Assembly: GCF_002368415.1 (NCBI RefSeq)
Contig: NZ_AP018290.1
Location: 9,539,717 to 9,603,716, forward strand
Length of the DNA stretch: 64,000 nt
Source of the DNA: Calothrix sp. NIES-4105
GTDB lineage: Bacteria; Cyanobacteriota; Cyanobacteriia; Cyanobacteriales; Nostocaceae
Reading direction: 5' to 3'
The position numbers and the translations under genes are program-made. Positions 36,238 to 45,763 of the stretch are shown piece by piece. Below the pieces are notes generated by a model. It was not told the DNA's origin. It worked only from the letters and a program-made list of their open reading frames with translations, and did no database searches. The stretch's first letter is position 1. Each line of letters starts with the position of its first letter.

Positions 36238-36560
36238 AAATTAGTCGTTCGTCAACAGGTTATTTGTCACTTTATAGGTAACGCGCGCTTCACCTTTGAG
36301 ATGCGAGCATTCTACCTTCATTGTTGAGGATATCCTTATTTGGTTCAAGCAGAGACTTGTAATAATTCTAATTTTTCTATAACTGCTGTATCTAAAACTC
36401 TCTTCAAATACTCTCTGCGTACTCTGTGTCGCTGTGGTAAATATTATTACCACAGAGGCGCAGAGGAGCCAGCGCCGTGGGCGGCTCCGCCGACAGTCGC
36501 GCGACTGGCGTGGCACAGAGAAAGAGTAAAGCGTAAGCTTTTACCCTTTGCCCTGTTTTA
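36238..36560. repeat. Gap between sqdB and sqdX with CCACAGAG-type element
   Basis: About 36413-36527: CTCTGCGTACTCTGTGTCGC ... GTGGTAAATATTATTACCAC ... AGAGGCGCAGAG forms a palindrome. It is continued by a second palindromic module (AGCGCCGTGGGCGGCTCCGC ... GACTGGCGTGGCACAGAG, 36466-36527) which recurs at 40747-40800 inside a different repeat. Reading frames here are repeat-derived, with no gene. Confidence 0.65.
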
Positions 36561-37724
<1,164 letters not shown>

Positions 37725-37913
37725 TTACTCGCTGATAGCTTAATCTATCATTCCTTGTGTCCCCTCTTAACCATTTATTCGAGATTGGGCGCCTGAATCC
37801 CAATTGTAAACAAATATTACAAAGTTGCCGTCAAAACGTTTTAACGTATTGACAAGGGACTCTGGAGGCGATAACTTGGAATACATACCCGGGTAAGACC
37901 GTTAAATCGTCAT

Positions 37914-38249
37914 ATGCAAGCTAAGCAAAAGGTTACGCTATATCTATCGCCAGAACTGCATCGGAGATTAAAAATCCGAGCAGCAGTAGATTCTGAGCCG
38001 ATGTCCGAACTTGCGGAGAAAGCGTTAGTTTTCTACCTGAAAAATTCGGAATTAGTTGATGAAATTGAATCATCCTACGGAAGGACGCATCGAGTTTATT
38101 CATGTCCAAGTTGTGACAGTTCGTTAGTACTGCGAGACGGTGAACTGGTAGCACTGGGAAATCAGCCAGGACTGCTTGTCACAATCGGGGAACTTGATGA
38201 CGAAGAGGAATCTTCAAAGGGAGAGGAATTAGTTCCTTGTTTAAAGTAG
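37914..38249 (+). CDS. Conserved small protein, RHH-like N-terminus and Cys pair
   Basis: 111 residues. The N-terminus KVTLYLSPELHRRLKIRAAV, then DSEPMSELAEKALVFYLKN, looks like a ribbon-helix-helix (CopG/Arc-type) DNA-binding motif. A later CPSC motif (SCPSCDSSLVL) suggests a small zinc ribbon with few Cys, and the C-terminus is acidic (GELDDEEESSKGEELVP). Found directly before ycf46 on the same strand, 107 bases upstream, which suggests a shared role or transcript. ATG start at 37914 with a poor ribosome-binding site. A CopG-like regulator is the best guess, but no direct evidence exists. Confidence 0.7.
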   Translation: MQAKQKVTLYLSPELHRRLKIRAAVDSEPMSELAEKALVFYLKNSELVDEIESSYGRTHRVYSCPSCDSSLVLRDGELVALGNQPGLLVTIGELDDEEESSKGEELVPCLK

Positions 38250-38356
38250 GTAACACTCGCTTTAAAAAGCAGTTGTAAGCTTATTAGTCCCGGCGCCACT
38301 CCGACTTAAAACGCGGTGTTCTAAGGTCTTAATCCAGGTCTCAAGAAGGTCGATGT

Positions 38357-39868
38357 ATGAAAGAAGAGCTCAACATTTTAATCCAGGCTCAGTACCCCCT
38401 AATATATCTTGTGACCTCAGAGGAAGAGCGGGCAGAGCTATCAATTTCTGCGATTGCCCAATCCTCGAAGCCGCAACGGCGGGTATATGTATGGACAGTG
38501 ACTCACGGTATTGTTGAGTACGGTCAGCCTAGAAACGTTACCCAGCACAACACCGTTTCACCCGAAGCGGCGATTGAGTGGATAATCCGACAAAAAGAAC
38601 CTGCTATATTTATACTTAAAGATTTACATCCATTTATTGATGCACCTGCGACTACCAGGTCTTTGCGCGATGCGATAGCATCCTTCAAAGGTACTAATAA
38701 AAATATTATATTAATGTCGCCGATGCAGCAAGTACCCATTGAGTTGGAGAAAGAAGTAGTTGTTCTTGACTTCCAACTCCCTGACATGGGTGAATTAAAT
38801 AAAGTTTTAACATATCATATAGATCAAAATCGCGGTCGTAGATTAACGACTGAAGCAAGAGAAAAGCTTTTACGAGCAGCTTTAGGTTTAACGAAAGACG
38901 AAGCTGAAAAAGTCTACCGTAAGGCACAGGTAACTACAGGGTGCCTGACGGAAGATGAAGTAGACATAGTTTTATCTGAGAAGAAACAGTTAATCCGACG
39001 CAATGGAATTCTAGAGTACATCGAAGAAGACGAAACCATTGACGCGGTAGGTGGGTTAGAAGAACTGAAGAAGTGGTTAACACAGCGGTCAAACGCATTC
39101 ACCGAAAGAGCCAGAGAGTATGGACTACCCCAACCAAAAGGGATGTTAATACTAGGTGTTCCAGGGTGTGGTAAATCGTTGATAGCCAAAACAACTTCTC
39201 GGTTGTGGGGTCTGCCACTGTTACGCTTAGATATGGGACGAGTGTATGATGGTTCAATGGTTGGTCGTTCGGAAGCAAACTTACGGAACGCATTAAAAAC
39301 AGCCGAATCGATATCTCCAGCAATATTGTTTATCGATGAGTTGGACAAATCGTTTGCAGGCAGTTCAGGTTCTGGTGACTCTGACGGCGGTACATCCAGT
39401 CGAATCTTCGGTTCGTTCTTAACTTGGATGCAAGAGAAAAAATCTCCAGTATTTGTAATGGCAACAGCCAACCGTGTTGAAAGATTGCCAGGAGAGTTCT
39501 TGCGGAAAGGTCGCTTCGACGAAATATTCTTCGTAGATTTACCTACACCTGAAGAACGTCAAGATATTTACAGAATTCACCTAACGAAACGCCGCACAGA
39601 TATTTCTCGCTTCGACCTACAACAACTAGCGAAAATGTCTGATGGATTCTCAGGCGCCGAAATTGAACAAGCACTGGTCGCAGCGATGTACGAAGCATTT
39701 GCCCAAGACCGCGAGTTCACACAATTAGATATTATTGCTGCACTAAAAGCGACATTGCCATTGTCTCGAACGATGCAAGAGCAGGTAACAGCCCTGCGAG
39801 ACTGGGCAAGACAGCGCGCGCGTCCCGCAGCGTCCTCCGTAGCTGAATATCAGCGAATGGAGTTCTAA
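38357..39868 (+). CDS. ycf46: AAA ATPase Ycf46
   Basis: 503-residue AAA+ ATPase encoded in cyanobacteria and in red-lineage plastids; proposed to be involved in regulation of photosynthesis or inorganic carbon use. The N-terminal half (1-240) is specific to the family (MKEELNILIQAQYPLIYLVT, SEEERAELSI). The AAA core: Walker A GVPGCGKSLIAKT (near residue 268), Walker B ILFIDELDK, sensor 1 VFVMATANR, arginine finger region PGEFLRKGRFDEIFFVDLPT, then the helical C-terminal AAA lid. All catalytic residues look intact. An AAGAAGGT ribosome-binding site lies upstream of ATG 38357. Followed by ycf35 on the same strand. Confidence 0.95.
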   Translation: MKEELNILIQAQYPLIYLVTSEEERAELSISAIAQSSKPQRRVYVWTVTHGIVEYGQPRNVTQHNTVSPEAAIEWIIRQKEPAIFILKDLHPFIDAPATTRSLRDAIASFKGTNKNIILMSPMQQVPIELEKEVVVLDFQLPDMGELNKVLTYHIDQNRGRRLTTEAREKLLRAALGLTKDEAEKVYRKAQVTTGCLTEDEVDIVLSEKKQLIRRNGILEYIEEDETIDAVGGLEELKKWLTQRSNAFTERAREYGLPQPKGMLILGVPGCGKSLIAKTTSRLWGLPLLRLDMGRVYDGSMVGRSEANLRNALKTAESISPAILFIDELDKSFAGSSGSGDSDGGTSSRIFGSFLTWMQEKKSPVFVMATANRVERLPGEFLRKGRFDEIFFVDLPTPEERQDIYRIHLTKRRTDISRFDLQQLAKMSDGFSGAEIEQALVAAMYEAFAQDREFTQLDIIAALKATLPLSRTMQEQVTALRDWARQRARPAASSVAEYQRMEF

Positions 39869-39871
39869 AAA

Positions 39872-39902
39872 GCTTTCCTCTGCTACCACAGGGGGAAAGG
39901 CT
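39872..39902 (+). terminator. Weak hairpin between ycf46 and ycf35
   Basis: CTTTCCTCTG pairs with CAGGGGGAAAG around a short loop. No T-run follows, so it may be a processing or attenuation hairpin more than a full terminator. Confidence 0.35.
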
Positions 39903-40010
39903 AGTCTCAAAAGCTAGCGTTCAATGAAAAAAGCCGCAACTTAATAACACTAAGTGCGACTTAGATAGAAACGTCCTAAATTCTCTATCTTCTCTTTGGA
40001 GGAAACCCAA

Positions 40011-40361
40011 ATGTCTCATTTTAGCACACTCCGCACCAAAATCACCGACGCAGAAATCCTCAAAGCTTCGTTGCGTGACCTCGGAATTTCCGTTAAAACC
40101 GAAGCAGATGTTCGTGGTTACAACGGTCAGCGTGTACGCTCTGATATCGTTGCTGTTCTTGAAGGCGAATATGACTTAGGTTGGTCACGCAACAGTGATG
40201 GTTCCTTCGACTTGATTGCAGACCTTTGGGGCGTTGCTAAGAAGCACAACCAAACCGAGCTAATCAACTCGATCAACCAAAAATATGCTGTAAACAAAAC
40301 ATTGTCAGAAGTTAAGCAACGCGGCTTACAAAACGCTAACGTTAAGTTGGTATTGCAATAA
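40011..40361 (+). CDS. ycf35: Ycf35/DUF1257 protein
   Basis: About 116 residues, conserved in cyanobacteria and algal plastids as Ycf35 (DUF1257); biochemical function is unknown to me. Start MSHFSTLRTKITDAEILKAS at ATG 40011, which has a textbook GGAGG seven bases upstream; the longer frame from 39996 is not needed. Family motifs: NGQRVRSDIVAVLEGEYDLG, WSRNSDGSFDLIADLWGVAK. It follows ycf46 by about 140 bases on the same strand and is closed by a strong terminator, so the two may form a transcription unit. Confidence 0.93.
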   Translation: MSHFSTLRTKITDAEILKASLRDLGISVKTEADVRGYNGQRVRSDIVAVLEGEYDLGWSRNSDGSFDLIADLWGVAKKHNQTELINSINQKYAVNKTLSEVKQRGLQNANVKLVLQ

Positions 40362-40432
40362 GCAATTTCTGCGCGTTCCCAAAGCTATACGGGTTAACCT
40401 ACATTGGTAGCGGTTGACCCGCTTTTTTAAAA

Positions 40433-40467
40433 GGGCTGAGAGCTTCATTCTCAGCCCATATTTTTTT
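40433..40467 (+). terminator. Rho-independent terminator of ycf35
   Basis: GGGCTGAGA, seven-base loop, TCTCAGCCC, then ATATTTTTTT. Just before it a second hairpin (CGGGTTAACC ... GGTTGACCCG, 40390-40422, followed by CTTTTTTAA) could also stop transcription. Confidence 0.85.
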
Positions 40468-40997
40468 GGCTGTGTAAAGGACTTTAGTCCTTACCCTCAA
40501 ATTTAATTTAGCATTTCTTAACAGTTAATCAAGTCGTCTATGATTCAGTTTAAAAAAATGTGAATGTTCAAATCCCCCCCTAACCCCCCCGCGTGGAAGC
40601 TACCGTGTACACACAAGTTTTTCAAAGTTATCTTTCTTCCCTTTCTTCCCTTTCTTCTCTTCCTTTGTGCCCTTTGTGACATGCAGTGGTTTATTCCTTT
40701 AAGGAACCACGTAATCCGGAGGATTTCCCGCTTTCTTAGACACAAAGGAGCCACTGCCGTGGGCGGCTGCGCCGACTTGAGGCAAGTGGCGTGGCACAAA
40801 GAGGGGAATATAAAAATGATTATCAAAGATGTGTGTACACCGCAGCCGCGTGGAAGGGGGGGGACAAGAGTGGGATTTAAATTCAAGATTTATATAGTAT
40901 TTTAGTATTTTGTATCTTGTGGAGCGGGCATCCCTGCCCGTCCGCCAGAATTTTAAATTTAAGGACGGGGCAGTTTTAAAGCCCATCCCACAAGAGT
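40468..40997. repeat. Gap with two repeat elements
   Basis: 40599-40856: relative of the element at 2586, opposite orientation, ends GCTACCGTGTACACACAAG and GTGTGTACACCGC, inner CCTTTGTGCCCTTTGTGAC and GACACAAAGGAGCC arms; it also holds the CCGTGGGCGGCTGCGCCGAC module shared with 36466. 40916-40993: element CTTGTGGAGCGGGCATCCCT ... GCCCATCCCACAAG with related copies at 51699 and 54110. The 113-residue frames on both strands here are repeat sequence. Confidence 0.75.
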
Positions 40998-41059
40998 GTT
41001 AATTTAAATGATGCTGCTGGATACCCATGCTTTGAAAATAGCAAAGAAACGGCGCCAGT

Positions 41060-41479
41060 AACAACCTCAGTTTTTTCAACAGGAAACTGCACCTTGGTTA
41101 CATAAGAATCATTATCTTGCTCGGCGCCACCTACAATGTAAACCTTACAAAGCCGCGCCAATAATGTTATACCCAAGCAAGCACAGCAGCATAAGCTTGA
41201 TTTGAAGAATTATAGCTGCCGTAATGAATAACACAAGCCATATTATCAATAGCAGGTAACTCTTGAACTTGAACGCGCGCTTTGGTAGGAAGCACACCAT
41301 CAAACGATGCTACAACTCAAGAGTCAATATCAGACGAGGCAATTGTTCAGCAGAGTAATAACGGTATCCTGTAAAATCATCTACATGTACAGGCTTAAGC
41401 AATCCCATTTGGTCATAAAGACGCAACGCTTTTACCGTTACCTGGCGCTCGTGAATGAAAAATCACCAATTTTCAACAT
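41060..41479 (-). pseudogene. Decayed MerR-family regulator with GyrI-like domain
   Basis: Pieces in different frames. From ATG 41479: MLKIGDFSF; then after a frameshift RQVTVKALRLYDQMGLLKPV, HVDDFTGYRYYSAEQLPRL (MerR DNA-binding part); then, with the middle of the protein missing, GVLPTKARVQVQELPAIDNM, ACVIHYGSYNSSNQAYAAVL (GyrI-like effector-binding part), and finally DSYVTKVQFPVEKT. Intact relatives have about 270-280 residues, so internal sequence has been lost. Sits at the left edge of the accessory region. Confidence 0.65.
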
Positions 41480-41555
41480 GACTTCAGGCGCCTCATAAGC
41501 GGTGTATATTTCAAGTACACACCTCCCATAAGGGCAGAGTCAAGAGGAATGTAAA

Positions 41556-41843
41556 ATGGCAGTTTATTTGTGTGATACAGCAATAGATTTAGATGCCCAA
41601 ACAGCTTACGAAACATCTGACATTGAAAACTTGATAAATCAGATACAAGTATCAGCCAAAGGCGGAAAGGTGGTAGTAGTGCTTAAAAACGCTCATTATT
41701 TGACCATGAAAGCCTTCTCTGTCTTGTACAACTACATCCGCGAAGCTCCAAAAGACGTAGTTTTGGTTCTAGTTTCCAGCGATAAATCTAGAATTTTTCC
41801 TTTACTATTGGTGTACGTACTTTCAACCGTGTCTGCTGCATGA
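41556..41843 (+). CDS. Small hypothetical protein
   Basis: 95 residues. The centre (GGKVVVVLKNAHYLTMKAFS, then VLYNYIREAPKDVVLVLVSS) has a beta-strand, acid/His, helix pattern similar to the Walker B/sensor 1 part of clamp-loader-like ATPases, but there is no P-loop and the length is far too short, so it may be a fragment. AGAGGAA lies eight bases before ATG 41556, a good start. A hairpin-type terminator follows. No recognised family. Confidence 0.45.
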   Translation: MAVYLCDTAIDLDAQTAYETSDIENLINQIQVSAKGGKVVVVLKNAHYLTMKAFSVLYNYIREAPKDVVLVLVSSDKSRIFPLLLVYVLSTVSAA

Positions 41844-41874
41844 ACAAAAACCACTTGCGGCACCAATAAATAAA

Positions 41875-41907
41875 CCTCTCATTGCTTTTTGAGAGGCTTA
41901 AGAATTT
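41875..41907 (+). terminator. Terminator-like hairpin
   Basis: CCTCTC ... GAGAGG with a T-rich loop, followed by AAGAATTTTTAATT. Ends the transcript of the small gene at 41556. Confidence 0.5.
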
Positions 41908-42107
41908 TTAATTATAGGCACATAAAATTTTTGCTTACCAATTCGGAATATACGTAAGTTCGTCACTGACGACCATCAACTAAATACAGTCTAAATACGG
42001 TGCATTAAAAAAAACTCAGTATTGTAATTTGTAAATACATAATTTTATTTATCCCTATTAAATAAAAACTGTTTACAAAATTACAGCTATTGAAGGAGTT
42101 TTAATAA

Positions 42108-42191
42108 ATGAGAGAGTTTGGATTAACTCTGGAACAAACTAGAATCATGTTTAGCTATCAATATCAACTTGTATTAGCAGACATAGAGTGA
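42108..42191 (+). CDS. Possible 27-residue peptide with strong ribosome-binding site
   Basis: Reads MREFGLTLEQTRIMFSYQYQ and then LVLADIE. GAAGGAG sits ten bases upstream of the ATG, the best Shine-Dalgarno match in the neighbourhood. It may be a real peptide or the first codons of a gene whose rest was lost; the sequence is not recognised. Directly after it begins the 3' end of the convergent PIN toxin gene. Confidence 0.3.
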   Translation: MREFGLTLEQTRIMFSYQYQLVLADIE

Positions 42192-42193
42192 TG

Positions 42194-42583
42194 CTATGGG
42201 AGTGTTTCCACGCCCGGATAATCAAGAATTTTTCCATCAACAGTTAACAAAGGGCAACTATTAATTCTTGCTGTCGCTACAATTACCTGATCAAAAGGGT
42301 CATTATGAAACCCACTTAACTGGGTTGAATCAACAATTATCGGTAGAGTCAAGTTTAATAATTGTACACCGGGATAAGCCAAAGCAATTTCCAGCCATTC
42401 GTTAACTGGGCAAGAAAAAACAAGTCGATTTTTTTCTACTAATTTAGCGACTTCCCAACAAGAAACAATACTTACTCCCAAACCCTGAGATTGATATTCC
42501 TCAATATATTCTCTATGTTTCTTGGTTAATCGCTCGCTACCATCAACCCACCAAACCCAAATATGGGTATCAAGTACAATCAT
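42194..42583 (-). CDS. PIN-domain (VapC-like) toxin
   Basis: 129 residues from ATG 42583. PIN ribonuclease fold: first acidic residue in MIVLDTHIWVWWVDG, Glu in SIVSCWEVAKLVEKNRL, and the Asp pair in HNDPFDQVIVATARINSCPL, LTVDGKIL; all four acidic positions of the active site seem present. The start codon overlaps the stop of the upstream antitoxin gene in an ATGA, so the two are translationally coupled, as is usual in type II toxin-antitoxin pairs. VapC-type toxins cleave RNA, commonly tRNA. The longer frame to TTG 42598 is not favoured. Confidence 0.9.
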   Translation of the reverse strand: MIVLDTHIWVWWVDGSERLTKKHREYIEEYQSQGLGVSIVSCWEVAKLVEKNRLVFSCPVNEWLEIALAYPGVQLLNLTLPIIVDSTQLSGFHNDPFDQVIVATARINSCPLLTVDGKILDYPGVETLP

Positions 42584-42819
42584 TGCAAAACTTCCCAATC
42601 TTCCAAAGCAACTGGTTCAGTGGGGTCATCATATCGAACTACTTTCCCATGCAGTGGATAAAGATTTGTCTCTGATTGAGTGGGTGATGCAACAGTTTTT
42701 TGTGGAGTTTTAGATTCAAGAATAATTACCTCTACAGCATCCCCTGCATGAAAAGGTAAGCCACGCAGTATTAAAGTTCCATCTTCAGCTAAAACAGCTT
42801 CTATTTTGTGAGCGTTCAT
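42580..42819 (-). CDS. Antitoxin of the PIN-toxin pair
   Basis: 79 residues. The N-terminus is AbrB/SpoVT- or VapB-like beta-structure (AVLAEDGTLILRGLPFHAGD, AVEVIILESK), followed by a Gln/Thr-rich linker and an acidic tail (YDDPTEPVALEDWEVLQ) of the kind that blocks the toxin. This antitoxin type is frequent before PIN toxins in cyanobacteria. It ends in TGA within the toxin's ATGA. Expected to bind its own promoter, although no operator is obvious. Confidence 0.85.
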   Translation of the reverse strand: MNAHKIEAVLAEDGTLILRGLPFHAGDAVEVIILESKTPQKTVASPTQSETNLYPLHGKVVRYDDPTEPVALEDWEVLQ

Positions 42820-42857
42820 CTGATTACTCCTATTTTTTAATAGAGAGGAAAAAAGAG

Positions 42858-43001
42858 CGGTATTCGGTAGAAATTACCCAAGCGGAAACACTGCTACAAT
42901 TATGTAATTATCTGGGTTGGCAATGATTTCTCGGCTGTCAGTGCGGAGTTTTGGGTCGTCAAAAAGCCACCATAAAAAAATATGAGTATCGATGAGGTAG
43001 C

Positions 43002-43005
<4 letters not shown>
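42858..43005 (-). pseudogene. Truncated second PIN toxin
   Basis: From ATG 43005: MSYLIDTHIFLWWLFDDPKL, then RTDSREIIANPDNYII; after a frameshift SSVSAWVISTEYRS. Only the first third of a PIN domain of 125-130 residues remains, so the active site is lost. The ATG overlaps the stop of the broken antitoxin upstream, as in the intact pair nearby. Confidence 0.65.
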
Positions 43006-43204
<199 letters not shown>

Positions 43205-43236
43205 TCAAATATCGTTAAGCTTAATTAGTATTATAC

Positions 43237-43443
43237 CTATGCTGCGATAAAGGAGATGCTCATTAAATCTGACGTTACTTCGCCGTGTTCTAATCTATCT
43301 GCGACCACGTGCAAAGCTAAAGCTTGAACTTTTGCAACTGCTTGTTCGCGCGTTTGTCCGTAAACTAGTACACCTGGTAGTTCCATTACCTCAGCTATCC
43401 AAAGTCCGTTTTTCTCACGCTCTGTCTCTATTGTGAAATTCAT
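43237..43443 (-). CDS. HicB-family antitoxin-like protein (orphan)
   Basis: 68 residues from ATG 43443. HicB/UPF0150 fold: MNFTIETEREKNGLWIAEVM, ELPGVLVYGQTREQAVAKVQ, ALALHVVADRLEHGE. These partially degraded RNase-H-like proteins pair with a small HicA RNA-binding toxin. No HicA gene is seen next to it, so either the toxin was lost or the protein acts with a distant partner. Neighbours are broken toxin-antitoxin genes. Confidence 0.75.
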   Translation of the reverse strand: MNFTIETEREKNGLWIAEVMELPGVLVYGQTREQAVAKVQALALHVVADRLEHGEVTSDLMSISFIAA

Positions 43444-43733
43444 GGTTTGCCAAAACACAGTGTTTGTAAAGATTTGGAAAATTTATATACCGATGCTAAC
43501 CTAAAGTTTCTCCCCTTATTTGCTTCTAACACTATACTTAGCATTGCTTGCAACGTGTCTAACTTGGCGCATCAGAGGGAGAAACTAAATATTCAACGAT
43601 ACGACAATATAAATAACACTTGGCACACAACTTTTAACAAAGTGACCTTTACCGATGCATCTCCAAAGGTTCAGTAATGCTTATTATTACTGAACTTTGT
43701 AAATTGAGGAATCAACTATATACTTCGACTGTT

Positions 43734-44227
43734 ATGAAAAAAATAATCATTTTTGACACCATTATCAGTTTGACAATTGGTGCAACTTCAACTTATGCAC
43801 AAACGCGCGCTTCGCAGTCTGGTAATGCAAAAATAGCTTCTCAAAATAAAATTAACCCCAATAATCCAAATCAAGTTAAACCACCAAAAAAACCTACTTA
43901 TAAAGATAATAGTAGAGTCTTGGAAAGCAAACTGATTTCTTGCATAAGTCGCAATTGGTGAGTTAAAAGATGGCGCCACACTTATTAAAGCTGAACGCAA
44001 AGCTTGGAAAGATTACCAAAAAGGGACTAATGGCAATTTTCACGATATTGATGGGAATCGTCAAATTTGGGAAGTAGAGGTAAATTTACCATGCGTGAGC
44101 AGATTTTGGAAGAGCTTATTGTAAGCGAGACGCAAGAGCAAAAAAAGTAGTTGATGCAGAAACCAACAAAGTACTAGCTTTTGAAATCCGTTGTAAGAAA
44201 GAAAATTTAGTATACTCTGATTTTTAG
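43734..44227 (+). pseudogene. Decayed exported PepSY-like protein
   Basis: From ATG 43734: a signal peptide (MKKIIIFDTIISLTIGATST, ending YAQT) and a Pro/Asn-rich stretch in one frame; then IGELKDGATLIKAERKAWKD, YQKGTNGNFHDIDGNRQIWE, VEVNLP in a second; then KVVDAETNKVLAFEIRCKKE to TAG 44227 in a third. The last two parts look like a PepSY-type fold. At least two frameshifts, so it is not functional as read. Confidence 0.5.
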
Positions 44228-44717
44228 AGTAAGCCTTTTTCTACCTTCATTAATTCAACTAACCTTAATTTTTGAAAGTTGTGGCACATCTGTCCTCAGA
44301 TGTGTGATAATTTATTTTTATTTACCACAGAGGCGCAGAGGGCACAGAGGAAAGAGAGATTGGCGCCAGCTTACCAAAACTTTTGACACAGACGAAGTTA
44401 CATTATGCTTTATGCTTTTTTTGTTTTTGTTGCTTCATGTAAATGTACACGTGGTTGATTAGTGTGTTTAAACTGCACTCGTCCAAGTAAGAAAGTAAGA
44501 AAGAGCATTTACGCGCGAACGGCAGCAAGTGAATAAATGCTACCGTTCAGAGAAGTTTAAGGAAGTAAGAAACGGGAATTGTTACCTACTAGCCAGAAGG
44601 GAAGGGGGAGAGGGGAGCTTTTGCCAGTGATGTTAAAAGTTATCCCGCACGTTGTTACGTCAATTGTTAACACGCGATTAAGGGATTTTGCTGTAAGTGG
44701 CTTAAGTAAATTGGTGT
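44228..44717. repeat. Gap with CCACAGAG-type repeat
   Basis: GTGGCACATCTGTCCTCAGA near 44281 and ACCACAGAGGCGCAGAGGGC near 44324-44343, members of the same family as 36413, 58005 and 60016. The rest has no gene; the 76-residue frame at 44579 lacks support. Confidence 0.5.
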
Positions 44718-44963
44718 TTAAGATGCTACGTCGTTTACTGACAATATGCCAGTACTGCACCATTGGATTAATAGCCATTTATCAGATTTTTCATCCAGCG
44801 AGGGCTTAAGACGATAAGCGAAAAAATCTTGCCATTCTTCTACACCGTACTTTATAACAAATTGTTTCTCAACTTCCTTAAAACTTTCCCAGTCGCGCGC
44901 GGCTATAGCGGTCAACATTGGTATAAGCTCATCAACTGGTATTTGTGTAGCAGTATTACTCAT
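44718..44963 (-). CDS. Small protein, third gene of an XRE operon
   Basis: 81 residues: helical, acidic and aromatic-rich (DELIPMLTAIAARDWESFKE, VEKQFVIKYGVEEWQDFFAY, RLKPSLDEKSDKWLLIQW). Its ATG overlaps the TAA of the preceding gene by eight bases, so it is translationally coupled to it and to the XRE gene at 45377. Unknown family; with the two preceding genes it makes a compact three-gene unit. Confidence 0.6.
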   Translation of the reverse strand: MSNTATQIPVDELIPMLTAIAARDWESFKEVEKQFVIKYGVEEWQDFFAYRLKPSLDEKSDKWLLIQWCSTGILSVNDVAS

Positions 44964-45168
44964 CTGGAAATTCTCCGAAGATACAAATTATTTGCAATGG
45001 TTGTTTTTTAGTGTTGACGACTTTTACAAGCGTTAATCCTCGCTTCCTCGCGATTCGCCTACAGTGGTCTTCTGATGCCGCAGGTAGCCAGTATCTCTTT
45101 TCTCCTACAAAGTCAAAATCTCCCTCTACACGCTCTATATCATCGTTTGGCTGATTTTCTTGTGTCAT
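44956..45168 (-). CDS. Small protein, second gene of an XRE operon
   Basis: 70 residues. Acidic N-terminus, and a basic segment (EDHCRRIARKRGLTLVKVVN) followed by a beta-rich tail (KQPLQIICIFGEF). The ATG lies in an ATGA overlap with the stop of the XRE gene. Not recognised; the basic patch might bind nucleic acid. The order (regulator, small, small) resembles a toxin-antitoxin or small defence module but no toxin motif is visible. Confidence 0.6.
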   Translation of the reverse strand: MTQENQPNDDIERVEGDFDFVGEKRYWLPAASEDHCRRIARKRGLTLVKVVNTKKQPLQIICIFGEFPDE

Positions 45169-45377
45169 GCTACTTCCTTAACGTACACAAGTAAATCAGA
45201 CACATCGCAGTCCAACACCTTACACAATTTATCTAGCACGTCAAGAGATACCCTCCTTATAGCGTTTTGATCAATTTTTTGGATATAAGAAACAAACACG
45301 CCACTTGCTATTGCAAGCTTTTCCTGTGAAAGTTCGCGCTTTTTTCTTATGTCTTTAAGAGTAATAATCACTGCCAT
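45165..45377 (-). CDS. XRE-family regulator, first gene of a three-gene operon
   Basis: 70 residues, nearly all HTH: TLKDIRKKRELSQEKLAIAS, GVFVSYIQKIDQNAIRRVSL, DVLDKLCKVLDCDVSDLLVY. Typical Cro/CI-type regulator. Downstream genes overlap it by four and by eight bases, so all three are expressed together. It is probably the regulator or antitoxin of the unit. Confidence 0.8.
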   Translation of the reverse strand: MAVIITLKDIRKKRELSQEKLAIASGVFVSYIQKIDQNAIRRVSLDVLDKLCKVLDCDVSDLLVYVKEVA

Positions 45378-45763
45378 TATTTGAATTTATAGCATTACAT
45401 TACTATTCATCTAGCCAGCCCGGTACATACTAGCAATAAGCATATGTAATATATGGGCATCGGATTGAGGCTTTTGATACACCTCAATTCTATCCTTAAT
45501 TTGCTACCTTGCTACGTATTAGTTTTTTCTATAGAAGTTTTACCTAAAACAATATTGATAATATCAGGCTGGTTGAAGCAAACTTGTTTCACTATTCTAG
45601 TTGCTGCGTTTCTTGAAGACCATCCTAGATATGTAAACTGTCTGCTTTGGTTACAGCGTGAGCTTGGTTTTTCTGAGGATGAAATTTAAGGTGTTAGCGG
45701 CACAGGTACTGTTGGCGAATTTAGGTAAACTTTTAGAAGTTTATAAAATCAATATTTAAGATA

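Noticed and set aside
40564-40905. Pair of 113-codon frames on both strands
   Set aside because: They run through a palindromic repeat element and mirror each other.
43447-43677. + strand frame of 76 codons
   Set aside because: It crosses the copied segment at 43459 and shows no family likeness; likely chance.
44579-44809. + strand frame of 76 codons
   Set aside because: Mostly gap sequence and antisense to the small gene at 44718; composition unlike a protein.
45453-45689. + strand frame of 78 codons
   Set aside because: No ribosome-binding site, odd composition, and no recognised family; only the last part (RYVNCLLWLQRELGFSEDEI) looks protein-like.
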